A stretch of 64,000 nt of DNA, taken from positions 1,054,001 to 1,118,000 of the forward strand of contig NZ_AP024235.1 of the NCBI RefSeq assembly GCF_016756315.1, written 5' to 3'. Below, one piece after another: positions 19,743-30,416 of this stretch (the stretch's first letter is position 1; each line of letters begins with the position of its first letter). The position numbers and the translations under genes are program-made. The stretch comes from Alteromonas sp. KC3 (GTDB lineage Bacteria; Pseudomonadota; Gammaproteobacteria; Enterobacterales; Alteromonadaceae). The notes below the pieces were generated by a model. It was not told the DNA's origin. It was given only the letters and a program-made list of their open reading frames with translations, and did not search any database.

Positions 19743-22700
19743 ATGTCATCGCCATTTATTCATTTACGTGTCCACAGCGATTTTTCAATGATGGATGGGC
19801 TTAACAAGGTAAAGCCTATCTTAGGAAAGGTAGCAGCTTTGGGTATGCCTGCTGTTGCCATTACTGATCAAATGAATATGTGCGGCTTGGTAAAGTTTTA
19901 CTCTGAAGCGCATAATTTAGGTATCAAACCCATTATCGGCACCGATTTTTGGGTGACAAATGAAATATTTGGTGATGAACCATTCAGGCTGACGTTGCTC
20001 GCAATGAACAACGAAGGCTACAAAAATATAACTATTCTTATTTCAAAAGCGTACCTTCGTGGGCATTTATCTCATCGTGCGGTTATCGACCAAGAATGGT
20101 TAGCAGAGCACAGTGAAGGCGTTATTGTGTTATCAGGTGCTCAGCATGGTGATATTGGCGTTGGACTAATGAAGAACAACGCCAAAATACTAGATAGCGC
20201 ATTATCATTCTATGAAACTCACTTTCCCGACCGCTTCTATTTAGAGCTCATACGCACAGGTCGTCAGGGCGAAGAAGATTACTTACACTTGGCGGTAGAG
20301 CTTTCCGAAAAGCAAGGGTTGCCAGTAGTAGCCACTAACGAAGTGTGTTTTATCGAGCAAGAAGGCTTTGAAGCTCACGAGATCCGCGTGTGTATTCACG
20401 ATGGATACACCCTTGATGACAATCGTCGTCCCAAGCGCTATAGCGATCAGCAATATCTGCGAACCGCCGATGAAATGATTGAGCTGTTTAGCGACATTCC
20501 AGAAGCAATTGAAAACACCGTTGAAATTGCAAAACGCTGTAATGTTACCGTGCGGCTAAACGAATACTTTCTACCGCAATTTCCTACGGGCGGCATGACC
20601 ACCGAAGACTTCTTGGTTAAGGTATCGGAAGAAGGTCTAGAAGAGCGCCTTGAATTCTTATTCCCCGATGAAGAAGTGCGCAAAGCGAAACGTCCTGAGT
20701 ACGATGATCGCTTGCGCGTAGAGTTAGAAGTAATCAACCAAATGGGATTCCCGGGTTACTTCCTTATCGTTATGGAGTTCATTCAGTGGAGTAAGGATAA
20801 TGGTATTCCGGTAGGTCCTGGTCGAGGCTCTGGTGCCGGCTCACTGGTGGCTTATGCCCTAAAAATTACCGATCTAGACCCACTTGAATTCGATTTGCTA
20901 TTCGAACGTTTCTTGAACCCAGAGCGTGTATCCATGCCCGACTTCGACGTCGACTTCTGTATGGATAGACGAGACGAGGTAATCGACCACGTTGCTGAGC
21001 TTTACGGGCGTCAGGCGGTATCACAAATTATCACTTTCGGTACCATGGCGGCAAAAGCGGTGGTTCGCGATGTAGGTCGCGTATTAGGCCACCCCTATGG
21101 CTTTGTAGACCGCATTTCTAAGCTTATTCCACCAGACCCAGGCATGACACTTGAAAAAGCGTTTAAGGCCGAGCCTCAATTGCCCGAAGTATACGATAGC
21201 GATGAGGAAGTCAAAGACCTCATCGATATGGCACGAATTCTAGAAGGGGTAACGCGAAACGCAGGTAAGCACGCTGGTGGTGTTGTTATTGCGCCAACCA
21301 CTATTACTGATTTCTCGCCTTTGTATTGTGATGACGAAGGTAAAAACCCGGTTACTCAGTTTGATAAAAACGATGTTGAAACTGCCGGCCTCGTAAAATT
21401 TGACTTCTTAGGCCTTCGCACACTGACTATCATTCAGTGGGCAATCGATATGATTAAAGAAGGCAAAAACGTTGAAGTAGATATCAGCGCGATTCCACTT
21501 GAAGATCCTAAGAGTTTTAGAACGCTTCAAAACGCCGAGACTACCGCGGTATTCCAGTTGGAATCTCGAGGTATGAAAGAACTGATTAAGCGCCTTAAGC
21601 CTGACTGCTTTGAAGATATTATCGCACTGGTTGCACTATTTCGCCCCGGTCCACTGCAATCGGGCATGGTAGATAACTTTATTGACCGTAAACACGGACG
21701 TGAAGAAATTTCCTACCCTGATGCTGAATATCAGCACGAGTGCTTGCAAGAAATTCTAGAGCCTACTTATGGCATTATCTTGTATCAGGAACAGGTAATG
21801 CAGATTGCTCAGGAAATGGCAGGCTACTCATTGGGTGGCGCCGACTTGCTGCGTCGTGCAATGGGTAAGAAAAAGCCAGAAGAGATGGCCAAGCAGCGTG
21901 GTACGTTTGCTGAAGGTGCCAAAGGCAATAATATCGACCCAGACTTGGCGATGAAAATCTTTGACTTGGTAGAAAAGTTTGCGGGATATGGTTTTAACAA
22001 ATCTCACTCGGCAGCTTATGCACTGGTTTCATACCAAACACTGTGGTTAAAAGTACACTATCCCGCTGAATTCATGGCAGCAGTAATGTCTGCTGATATG
22101 GATAATACAGATAAAATCGTAACCCTTGTCGACGAATGTGAGCGCATGGGTATTGAGATACTGCCGCCAGATTTGAATGCGGGTAAATACAAATTCACCG
22201 TCGATAGTGAAGGGCGTATTGTCTACGGGATTGGCGCAATTAAAGGGGTAGGGGAAGGCCCGATTGAGGCGATTATTGAAGCTCGTGAAACCCAAGGTGC
22301 GTTTAAAGACCTCTTTGATTTCTGCGCCAAAATCGACATCAAGCGCGTTAATAAGCGCGTGCTCGAGAAGTTGGTCTTAGCAGGTGCAATGGACAATTTA
22401 GGCCCACATCGCGCAACGCTCATGGCAAGCTTGCCAGAGGCACTTGCAGCAGCAGGTCAGCACGCAAAAGCGGAGTCGTTTGGCCAGTCTGATATGTTTG
22501 GTCTACTGACTACCGAACCAGAAGATGTTAAGCAGGCGTTTGCCGACGTGCCAGAATGGCCTGAAAAAGTCTGGCTGGAGGGTGAAAAAGACACATTGGG
22601 CTTGTATCTTACGGGTCACCCCATAAATCAATATGCCGATGAACTGCGTTATTACACGGATGGACGCTTGGTTGATTTAAAACCCACGGGCAAAGATCAA

Positions 22701-23207
22701 ATGGCTAATGCAGTTGGTCTTGTGCTTGGTGTGCGTGTAATGACTAATAAGCGCGGACGTCGCTGGGCTATTGTGACTCTTGATGACAAGAGTGCAAGAA
22801 TAGACGTACGTTTCTTCCCCGATATGTATGAACAGTTCGAAAGTGTCCTTGAAACCGATAGAATTTTACTCATAAAGGGACAGGTCAGCTTTGATGATTT
22901 CTCTGGGGGCAATACAATCACCGCCCGTGATGTAATGGACATTGTTCAGGCACGAGAGAAAAACGCGAGAGCACTGGCACTAAATATAGATACCCAGATG
23001 CTTGAACCAAAGAAAATGAGTCAGATGCAATCTATCTTGCAGGCATTTAACGGTGGAAGCTGTCCCGTTCAATTGGTCGTGACACATCCCGATGCAGAGG
23101 TTACTCTAGCATGCGGAGCTAAATGGTATGTCACACCAGAGGATCAACTTTTACACGACCTCAAACAGTGTTTGGGAGAAAAAGCCGTTTCAATACTCTA
23201 CCATTAA
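19743..23207 (+). CDS. dnaE: DNA polymerase III alpha subunit
   Basis: The replicative polymerase, about 1154 residues (E. coli 1160). The PHP domain opens with [14 protein letters not shown]. The palm contains [16 protein letters not shown] and the catalytic [35 protein letters not shown] is in the fingers, then a helix-hairpin-helix part and an OB fold near residue 1000. ATG 19743 gives [13 protein letters not shown], matching homologues; the six codons before it are not needed. It is followed by accA, as in enterobacteria. Confidence 0.97.
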   Translation: MSSPFIHLRVHSDFSMMDGLNKVKPILGKVAALGMPAVAITDQMNMCGLVKFYSEAHNLGIKPIIGTDFWVTNEIFGDEPFRLTLLAMNNEGYKNITILISKAYLRGHLSHRAVIDQEWLAEHSEGVIVLSGAQHGDIGVGLMKNNAKILDSALSFYETHFPDRFYLELIRTGRQGEEDYLHLAVELSEKQGLPVVATNEVCFIEQEGFEAHEIRVCIHDGYTLDDNRRPKRYSDQQYLRTADEMIELFSDIPEAIENTVEIAKRCNVTVRLNEYFLPQFPTGGMTTEDFLVKVSEEGLEERLEFLFPDEEVRKAKRPEYDDRLRVELEVINQMGFPGYFLIVMEFIQWSKDNGIPVGPGRGSGAGSLVAYALKITDLDPLEFDLLFERFLNPERVSMPDFDVDFCMDRRDEVIDHVAELYGRQAVSQIITFGTMAAKAVVRDVGRVLGHPYGFVDRISKLIPPDPGMTLEKAFKAEPQLPEVYDSDEEVKDLIDMARILEGVTRNAGKHAGGVVIAPTTITDFSPLYCDDEGKNPVTQFDKNDVETAGLVKFDFLGLRTLTIIQWAIDMIKEGKNVEVDISAIPLEDPKSFRTLQNAETTAVFQLESRGMKELIKRLKPDCFEDIIALVALFRPGPLQSGMVDNFIDRKHGREEISYPDAEYQHECLQEILEPTYGIILYQEQVMQIAQEMAGYSLGGADLLRRAMGKKKPEEMAKQRGTFAEGAKGNNIDPDLAMKIFDLVEKFAGYGFNKSHSAAYALVSYQTLWLKVHYPAEFMAAVMSADMDNTDKIVTLVDECERMGIEILPPDLNAGKYKFTVDSEGRIVYGIGAIKGVGEGPIEAIIEARETQGAFKDLFDFCAKIDIKRVNKRVLEKLVLAGAMDNLGPHRATLMASLPEALAAAGQHAKAESFGQSDMFGLLTTEPEDVKQAFADVPEWPEKVWLEGEKDTLGLYLTGHPINQYADELRYYTDGRLVDLKPTGKDQMANAVGLVLGVRVMTNKRGRRWAIVTLDDKSARIDVRFFPDMYEQFESVLETDRILLIKGQVSFDDFSGGNTITARDVMDIVQAREKNARALALNIDTQMLEPKKMSQMQSILQAFNGGSCPVQLVVTHPDAEVTLACGAKWYVTPEDQLLHDLKQCLGEKAVSILYH

Positions 23208-23275
23208 GGGTAAGAGTTCGATAGATTGGACATCTCGCGTTTGCATAGACGAGCGTAGTACGAATAGGACACGAA

Positions 23276-24232
23276 ATGAGTATACAGTTTTTGGACTTTG
23301 AGCAACCAATAGCCGAACTAGAAGCAAAAATTGAAGAGCTTAGGTTGGTAAATCAAGGTGGTGAGTTTGATGTAGGTATCGAAGAAGAGATTAATAAACT
23401 TCGTGGTAAGAGTGCGGAGCTTACTAAGAAGATCTTTTCTGACCTAGGCGCGTGGCAGGTGTCGCAACTTGCACGTCATCCAATGCGTCCTTATACACTA
23501 GATTATATTCCTCGCATTTTCACTGAGTTTGATGAGCTTGCAGGGGATCGTGCTTTTGCTGACGATAAAGCCATTGTTGGTGGCCCGGCTATGCTAGATG
23601 ACCAACCTGTGATGGTTATTGGTCATCAAAAAGGGCGTGATACCAATGAAAAAATCAAACGTAATTTCGGTATGCCGAAGCCAGAGGGATACCGTAAAGC
23701 ACTGCGTCTAATGAAGATGGCCGAACGCTTTAATCTACCTATCATTACCTTCATCGATACACCTGGAGCATATCCTGGTGTAGGTGCTGAAGAGCGTGGT
23801 CAAAGTGAAGCTATTGCTAAGAACCTGTTTGAAATGGCTGAATTAACAGTGCCAATCGTGTGTACTGTTATCGGTGAAGGTGGTTCGGGTGGTGCACTGG
23901 CTATTGGTGTTGGTGACCGCGTAAACATGCTTCAGTATTCAACCTACTCGGTTATCTCACCTGAGGGCTGTGCATCAATTTTGTGGAAGAGTGCTGAAAA
24001 AGCGCCATTAGCGGCAGAAGCAATGGGCGTAAGTGCACCGCAAATTAAAGAATTAGGCCTAATCAATAGTATCGTTGAAGAGCCGTTAGGTGGTGCACAT
24101 CGTGATCACAATGGCATGGCTGCAAACCTAAAAGCGGTAATTAAACAGCAGCTTAATCAGCTTAAAGAGCTAGATAAAACAAAACTGATGGAAGAGCGTT
24201 ATGCACGCTTGATGTCATTTGGTTATTGTTAA
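23276..24232 (+). CDS. accA: Acetyl-CoA carboxylase, carboxyltransferase subunit alpha
   Basis: Partners with AccD to move carboxyl from biotin to acetyl-CoA, giving malonyl-CoA. It has 318 residues (E. coli 319). The N-terminal coiled coil starts [20 protein letters not shown]. The crotonase-like core shows [19 protein letters not shown] and [15 protein letters not shown], the oxyanion and CoA-binding loops. AGGA precedes the ATG. The location after dnaE is conserved. Confidence 0.97.
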   Translation: MSIQFLDFEQPIAELEAKIEELRLVNQGGEFDVGIEEEINKLRGKSAELTKKIFSDLGAWQVSQLARHPMRPYTLDYIPRIFTEFDELAGDRAFADDKAIVGGPAMLDDQPVMVIGHQKGRDTNEKIKRNFGMPKPEGYRKALRLMKMAERFNLPIITFIDTPGAYPGVGAEERGQSEAIAKNLFEMAELTVPIVCTVIGEGGSGGALAIGVGDRVNMLQYSTYSVISPEGCASILWKSAEKAPLAAEAMGVSAPQIKELGLINSIVEEPLGGAHRDHNGMAANLKAVIKQQLNQLKELDKTKLMEERYARLMSFGYC

Positions 24233-24272
24233 GCGCTAAACATCGCTGAAATAAAAAAGGCATTGTAGGTAA

Positions 24273-25601
24273 GTGACACGTCAATCATTCTCAGTGAGTG
24301 AGCATATTGTTAACCGCATCACTCACGCACTTGCCGATGCTGCATATTCGCAAAAGACACCGCTCGTTGTTGCTTACAGCGGCGGTGTTGATTCCTCCGT
24401 TCTGTTACAAGCTGTAGTTGATTATCGCGACCAGTTTGATTGTCCTATCCATGCAGTACATGTTCATCATGGGCTTAGTATTAACGCAGATCATTGGGCA
24501 CAGCACTGTGAGCTGCAGTGCCGATTGAATGACATTACCTTTCACCTTCATCATGTTGATGTGGCAAAAGGTGCAAGGCAAAGCCTTGAAGCAGAAGCGC
24601 GTAAGGCGAGATACAAGGAATTATTGCAAGTATGTCGTAGCGTTAACGGCGTGCTTCTATTAGGCCAACATGCACAAGATCAGCTCGAAACTGTGCTACT
24701 TCAATTAAAGCGCGGAGCAGGGCCGCAAGGTCTCTCGGGGATGGGAGAAGCGCAATTGCGCGAAGGCGTACTGGTTGTGCGTCCGATGCTTGCCTTAGAA
24801 AAGAAAGATATCATTCAGTACGCTGAAGATGAAAGTCTCAAGTGGATAGAAGATGAGTCAAACACCCAAAATAGCTTTGACCGAAATTTCTTGCGCAATG
24901 AAATTATCCCTCAGCTCATGTCACGCTGGCCAAAGCTTACTAAAACGGTAGGGCGTAGTGCCATGTTATGTGCACAGCAAACCGAACTCGTTAATGAAAC
25001 CGCGCTGGCTCACCTTGATACGGTCAAACACAATGATAAACGTCTTAATGGTGAACGGCTTGCGACACTCAATGTACCATGGCAATCAGCCGTTGTAAGA
25101 GCGTGGTTCACATCGCATAAGGTACTTGTTCCCTCTAAAGCGCAACTCGACGAAATCTTGGCGATGTTGCATGCTAAACCCGATGCAACACCAGAAGTGT
25201 TGTTTAACTGGGGGAAAGTGGCACGATTTAACGGCGACCTCTTCTGGGTTGAGCATGCCAAACACCCTGCAGAAAGTGAAATAACACTGACTGCCAATGA
25301 ACCATGTTACCTACCTTGGTTGCAGGGAAACATACGCGTTGAAGTTTCAAGCAAGAATGACAGCGGTGAGATTGTACTTAAAACAAATCAACGCGGACTT
25401 AAAGTAAAGCCAAGTTCCTCAAGCGTCTCTAAAACCTTGAAGGATTGGTTTAAAGTGTGGCGTGTGCCCTTGTGGGAACGAAGTCAGGTGCCTGTGATTT
25501 TCATAAACGGCGTGCCAGTAGGACTTATAGTAGATAACGCTTGTGTCTACCTAACAACATGCAATAGCGACATTAAGATAACGTTTTCACGGGACTTGTA
25601 G
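24273..25601 (+). CDS. tilS: tRNA(Ile)-lysidine synthase
   Basis: Converts C34 of tRNA-Ile(CAU) to lysidine so that it reads AUA. The PP-loop ATPase motif VAYSGGVDSSVLLQAV lies near residue 33. HVHHGLSINADHWAQHC and LLGQHAQDQLETVLLQLKRGAG are typical of TilS. A C-terminal domain with LPWLQGNIRVEV and LKDWFKVWRVPLWERSQVP completes the long form (442 residues). GTG start. It lies after accA, as in E. coli. Confidence 0.94.
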   Translation: MTRQSFSVSEHIVNRITHALADAAYSQKTPLVVAYSGGVDSSVLLQAVVDYRDQFDCPIHAVHVHHGLSINADHWAQHCELQCRLNDITFHLHHVDVAKGARQSLEAEARKARYKELLQVCRSVNGVLLLGQHAQDQLETVLLQLKRGAGPQGLSGMGEAQLREGVLVVRPMLALEKKDIIQYAEDESLKWIEDESNTQNSFDRNFLRNEIIPQLMSRWPKLTKTVGRSAMLCAQQTELVNETALAHLDTVKHNDKRLNGERLATLNVPWQSAVVRAWFTSHKVLVPSKAQLDEILAMLHAKPDATPEVLFNWGKVARFNGDLFWVEHAKHPAESEITLTANEPCYLPWLQGNIRVEVSSKNDSGEIVLKTNQRGLKVKPSSSSVSKTLKDWFKVWRVPLWERSQVPVIFINGVPVGLIVDNACVYLTTCNSDIKITFSRDL

Positions 25602-25631
25602 AGCGAAACCTTCAGCACATAGCACAACAAG

Positions 25632-25667
25632 AGAGCGGCAGTTTTTTGCCGCAGCTTTTACCGCTCT
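25632..25667. terminator. Nested hairpins between tilS and a convergent gene
   Basis: GCGGCA/TGCCGC (25635-25652) is nested in AGAGCGG/CCGCTCT (25632-25667). T-rich segments lie in and after the inner stem. It separates converging genes and may act in both directions. Confidence 0.65.
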
Positions 25668-25677
25668 AACAACGCGC

Positions 25678-26577
25678 TTAAGCCGCGTAGTAGCTGTTTT
25701 TACCTGAATTTTTAACGCGGTATAGTGCATTGTCTGCTCTGTCAAATAGTGCTTCGGTGGTGTCAGCATCACGATATACCGCACCGCCTAAACTGCAAGA
25801 GATACCAAGCCGAGAAAGGTATTGAGAGCGATTGATACTGGTTTGAATACGCTGTGCGGCGCATGCTAGTTGCTGTTGTGTTTGGCAATCGAGTACACAG
25901 CAAAACTCATCGCCACCAAAGCGGAAAGCTTCATCCTCGTCACGTAAAACCTTGGTGAGATGCGACGCAATATGAACGAGCACCTTATCTCCTTCGCTGT
26001 GCCCATAGTTGTCATTAACGTATTTGAAGTTATCTAGATCAATGATGAGAAGCGCGAAGGGCTCGTTATGGCGCTGCGCCCAACCTAATTGACGTAACAT
26101 AGCTTGTTCAAAGCCTGCTCTATTACCCACTCCCGTTAAACTGTCCTTTGTTGCCATTTGCTGTAAACGAAGCAGTGACAATGCATGTTTCACCTGTTTT
26201 CCAAATAAATCATGCAGTTGGAAAAGGGTTTCGCGTTGCGACAACGACAGTGGTGAGCTAATGTAATAGTAGGCATGGGCTTGTTCGCCACTTAATGAAT
26301 GCGCCCCGTGAAGTGGTAAATCAATCAACGTCGAGGAAACCTTAGCGTTGCCATATACCCAGCGAGAATCAAAATCAGATAAGCTAAAGCCAACCATTGG
26401 AAGGAGCATATTCAATTGCTGAAAATACAGTGCACCTAACTCCTGTAATTCGAGCGTAGAGAGTAGTTGCGTGACAAACCCGGTTAACTCACTGACAGAA
26501 AGTGATGTGCCTGTACTTTGTGCAGGGTAAAAGTTGTCATGTTGTGTGCTATCGTAAATGGGTGATGAAAAATCCAC
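25678..26577 (-). CDS. Diguanylate cyclase (GGDEF), soluble
   Basis: Makes cyclic di-GMP from two GTP. The C-terminal half is a complete GGDEF domain: DSLTGVGNRAGFEQ, LLIIDLDNFKYVNDNYGH, then RFGGDEF. The inhibitory I-site RDED stands five residues before GGDEF, so product feedback is expected. The N-terminal 130 residues have no recognised signature and no membrane segment; they may be a GAF-like sensor. The start is set at GTG 26577, with AGAGGT six bases upstream. A frame start twelve codons earlier covers that site. It is a single gene, convergent with tilS. Confidence 0.88.
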   Translation of the reverse strand: MDFSSPIYDSTQHDNFYPAQSTGTSLSVSELTGFVTQLLSTLELQELGALYFQQLNMLLPMVGFSLSDFDSRWVYGNAKVSSTLIDLPLHGAHSLSGEQAHAYYYISSPLSLSQRETLFQLHDLFGKQVKHALSLLRLQQMATKDSLTGVGNRAGFEQAMLRQLGWAQRHNEPFALLIIDLDNFKYVNDNYGHSEGDKVLVHIASHLTKVLRDEDEAFRFGGDEFCCVLDCQTQQQLACAAQRIQTSINRSQYLSRLGISCSLGGAVYRDADTTEALFDRADNALYRVKNSGKNSYYAA

Positions 26578-26879
26578 AGTGATACCTCTATGCAAATGTG
26601 CTTCGGTATGCAAAAAATAGCGTCAATGCCCTGACGATTCTGTAATTGCTAAACGCCAATAGTATGGTTGGCTTAATGTTTTACAGCGGCAAAACTTGCC
26701 GGATTTGCATCTATATATGTGATTTAGCAAAGTGGATGCCAATTCTTATTTTGACGCCTCTTCACGCGCCATGTGTAAGCTGCAACACACTATTAATTGC
26801 AGCGCTTTATGGGTGGGCTAGTCTAGCGATATTGGTTGAAATGTTTGATTAGTAAGTGGTTATACAAGATGGAGTTGAT
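26578..26879. other. Intergenic region between divergent cyclase and antiporter genes
   Basis: About 300 bases holding both promoters. An open frame of 68 codons (26646-26852) lacks a ribosome binding site and resembles nothing. No promoter was assigned with confidence. Confidence 0.4.
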
Positions 26880-28847
26880 GTGGGAACTAGCTTTTTAAAT
26901 ATTGTGGTACTGATGTTTATTTCTGTGTGTGCCGTCGCGTTATTTAAACGCGCACACTTGCCACCCATTCTCGCGTATCTCTTTGCCGGTATTTTGGCAG
27001 GTCCACAAGTATTAACGGTTTTTGCCCATCCAGAGGAAATGCACCTGTTAGCTGAAGTGGGTATTGTGTTTTTACTTTTCTCATTAGGCTTAGAGTTTTC
27101 GCTCCCAAAACTGCTCGCAATGCGTTCATTGGTATTTGGTGTAGGGCTTGGCCAGATGCTGCTCACAACAGCAGTCTTTACTTGTGTACCGTATTTTCTT
27201 GGGATCAATTTAAGTGCGTCGATAATAATTGGCGGGACGTTAGCACTGAGTTCTACAGCTATTGTTATAAAGCAGGCCACGGAAATGGGGATCCTCAACA
27301 ATCGAAGAACACAGCTTGCAGTCAGTATTTTACTGTTTCAAGACCTTGCGGTAGTCCCTTTTTTAATTGCGATTCCATTACTGGCGCAAACTGGTGAAGT
27401 CAGTATTGCGTTGGCGCTAGGCGAAGCACTATTAAAAGGTGTATTTGTAATAGCACTACTGATGTCGATAGGTAAGTGGTTGCTGCCATGGGTATTTAGA
27501 GAAGTCGCGAGAACAAGAACGGATGAATTGTTCGTACTGACTACCATCTTAATTGCACTACTTGCTGGTGGTCTTACCTATTACTTCGGTCTATCCATGG
27601 CGTTGGGTGCGTTTTTAGCTGGCATGATGTTGGGAGAAAGCCAATATAAATATCAACTAGAAGCAGATATTCGACCCTTTAGAGATATATTAATGGGGCT
27701 CTTCTTTGTTACGGTGGGAATGCAACTTGAACTGACGGTGCTATGGGACAGCTTATTTGAGATTGTATTTGGTGTATTCGCGTTAATGATTGTTAAAGTG
27801 GTACTGGTTCGTGCAGCGTCAATGCTCGTTAAAACAGATGCAATTGATGGTTGGTCTGCTGGCGTAAAACTATGCCAAATAGGAGAATTTAGTTTTGTTA
27901 TAGCTGCGTTGGCCACTACTCACGGCGTGCTTACCTCACAACAGTCATCGCTTATTGTGTGTATGGGCGTTATAAGTATGGCTCTCACGCCATGGCTAAT
28001 GGCTAACAGCGTTATTATTGCAAAGCGTATAGTAAACAACGAGTTGCCGAGCGATGACGATACGGCATCGGTGTTGAGCGGTTCGTTAAGCAACCATGTT
28101 GTCATATGTGGATTTGGTCGTGTAGGGCAGTCTGTTGCGCGAATGCTTAAAATGGAAGGCATTCACTTTGTTGCTATTGATATGGACCCCGTTCGAGTGC
28201 ATGAAAGCCGAAATGCGGGGGAACCAGTGATTTTCGGTGATGCAAGTCAAAAGGATATTTTGATAAGTGCAAATGTAGAAAGCGCCAAGCTTGTGTTAGT
28301 CACTTTCGACCAAGTAGATAAAGCCAAGCAAGTGATTACACAGACTCGCTCACTTGCAGAGCACGTGGATGTAATGGCTCGAACTAAACGGGATTATCAG
28401 CTCGACAGTCTCTACAATGCCGGTGCTAATCAGGTGGTTCCAGAGCTTCAAGAAGGAAGCTTAATGTTGGTCTCTCAGGTGCTGCACTATGCGGGAGTGC
28501 CCATGTCACGTATTTTAAAACGCGTACGTGCAGAGCGAAAAGGCCGGTACGATCATATGCACGGCTTCTATCCTGGTGAGACAACCGAGATAACGTATGG
28601 TACTGAGGATAAGCTGGAATTTATTCATGCTGTCGTGCTTTCTGAGCATGCATCCTGTATCGGTAAACCCATCAAAGACATAGACTTTGCTCGAATGCGC
28701 GTGACGGTAAAAGGGCTAAGGCGCAATGGCAACGAAGTGAAAGATCCAGACCAAGATGCCATATTACAAGCGCATGACGTGTTGGTGATTGCGGGTAAAC
28801 CTAGACGAGTGGAGCGTGCCGAACGTAAGCTGCTTGAAGGCAGCTAG
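26880..28847 (+). CDS. Kef-type cation:proton antiporter (CPA2) with RCK domains
   Basis: A 655-residue inner-membrane antiporter. About twelve membrane segments run to near residue 385, beginning with FKRAHLPPILAYLFAGILAGP, a CPA2 signature. A cytosolic TrkA-N domain follows (VVICGFGRVGQSVARML, acidic end IDMDPV), which binds nucleotide. A TrkA-C domain with VKGLRRNGNEVKDPDQDAILQAHDVLVIAG completes it. K+ or Na+ efflux is likely, but the ion is not shown by sequence. No KefF/KefG-type ancillary gene is adjacent, so glutathione control is not implied. The start GTG 26880 has GGAG five bases upstream; GTG 26856 is the alternative. Confidence 0.88.
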   Translation: MGTSFLNIVVLMFISVCAVALFKRAHLPPILAYLFAGILAGPQVLTVFAHPEEMHLLAEVGIVFLLFSLGLEFSLPKLLAMRSLVFGVGLGQMLLTTAVFTCVPYFLGINLSASIIIGGTLALSSTAIVIKQATEMGILNNRRTQLAVSILLFQDLAVVPFLIAIPLLAQTGEVSIALALGEALLKGVFVIALLMSIGKWLLPWVFREVARTRTDELFVLTTILIALLAGGLTYYFGLSMALGAFLAGMMLGESQYKYQLEADIRPFRDILMGLFFVTVGMQLELTVLWDSLFEIVFGVFALMIVKVVLVRAASMLVKTDAIDGWSAGVKLCQIGEFSFVIAALATTHGVLTSQQSSLIVCMGVISMALTPWLMANSVIIAKRIVNNELPSDDDTASVLSGSLSNHVVICGFGRVGQSVARMLKMEGIHFVAIDMDPVRVHESRNAGEPVIFGDASQKDILISANVESAKLVLVTFDQVDKAKQVITQTRSLAEHVDVMARTKRDYQLDSLYNAGANQVVPELQEGSLMLVSQVLHYAGVPMSRILKRVRAERKGRYDHMHGFYPGETTEITYGTEDKLEFIHAVVLSEHASCIGKPIKDIDFARMRVTVKGLRRNGNEVKDPDQDAILQAHDVLVIAGKPRRVERAERKLLEGS

Positions 28848-28900
28848 CGCGAAGTGCAATCGCACTGTGTTAGCAATAAAGGGGATATGTGAGAGAGCAT

Positions 28901-28924
28901 CAAGGCCAATTAATACTGGCCTTG
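28901..28924. terminator. Stem-loop between convergent antiporter and PspB-like genes
   Basis: CAAGGCCA and TGGCCTTG form a perfect stem with an eight-base loop between two gene ends. No T run follows on either strand, so termination is likely but not typical. Confidence 0.5.
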
Positions 28925-28941
28925 CTGCATAGAAATCTAGG

Positions 28942-29175
28942 TTAGGCTACGCGATCTTTTTCTAAATCGGCAAATTGCTTTTTCAAATCATAGCGCTCAT
29001 CGGTAACGATTTTTTCAAGGACCGAAACACGCTCTTTTAGTTCGGCAATTTCTGCTTTGTAAGCGTCAGTCTCTTTGCTATTTAGCTTTTTTTTACTTTT
29101 GTCTTTGGCACTATCGATAATACTTACAAGCGCCCAAGCACAAATGGCAACAATGGCAACAGCGGTCATATTCAC
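28942..29175 (-). CDS. PspB-like small membrane protein
   Basis: A 77-residue protein. One N-terminal membrane helix (about residues 3-20, AVAIVAICAWALVSII) is followed by a lysine-rich linker and a coiled coil, ELKERVSVLEKIVTDERYDLKKQF. This layout and the wording around LEKIVTDE resemble the C-terminal half of PspB, the phage-shock inner-membrane regulator. No pspA, pspC or pspF is nearby, so the function is not implied. GTG start with GAGAGGG eight bases upstream; an ATG two codons later is possible. Confidence 0.68.
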   Translation of the reverse strand: MNMTAVAIVAICAWALVSIIDSAKDKSKKKLNSKETDAYKAEIAELKERVSVLEKIVTDERYDLKKQFADLEKDRVA

Positions 29176-29364
29176 GGCGGTATCCCTCTCAGATGGCGTT
29201 AAAAGAGTGTAGATGAAAACTCGGCAATTTACCTGTTTCGTCTATTTTTCTACTTACTGCTATATCTCTTTTGTTACTATAGCCCTAAATGGCATAGCGT
29301 TTAAGCATTAAATGTAACGAGTTACGAATAGCAAGTATGGTTATATTGTAAGATTGCAAATACA

Positions 29365-29396
29365 TTGCCAAGTGACAAAAGTCACTATTTTATAAT
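29365..29396 (+). promoter_or_regulatory. Likely tadA promoter with palindrome
   Basis: TATAAT at 29391-29396 is a perfect -10. The possible -35 TTGCCA (29365-29370) is 20 bases away, which is long. Between them lies the inverted repeat AGTGAC-AAAA-GTCACT (29371-29386), which could be an operator. The remaining bases of this 297-base gap show nothing else. Confidence 0.5.
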
Positions 29397-29469
29397 GAGT
29401 TAACGCGATCTAGTACATTTATGGCTTCAGCCTTTTGAGTAATTTCACCATCCAAGTTAGTTAAATTGA

Positions 29470-30200
<731 letters not shown>

Positions 30201-30416
30201 TAATCCTCCTTGCAATTGCTTGCGTAACGTGAGGTAAGACAACCATTCAATCATTCAGTTCAGCGTGTTGCGAGCTTAAATTAAACACGCTTTTGTTCAG
30301 TTTATGACACTCGCACGATAGTACGGTGAAATAGGTATATCTCACTCTACTTCCTATAAATGACATCGATATGACAATTATCAATAGGCGTAGGATAAAT
30401 GGCAGGTTAATCGCGC

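Noticed and set aside
26646..26852. Possible 68-residue protein upstream of the antiporter
   Set aside because: No ribosome binding site, odd Cys-rich composition, and it covers the region needed for two promoters.
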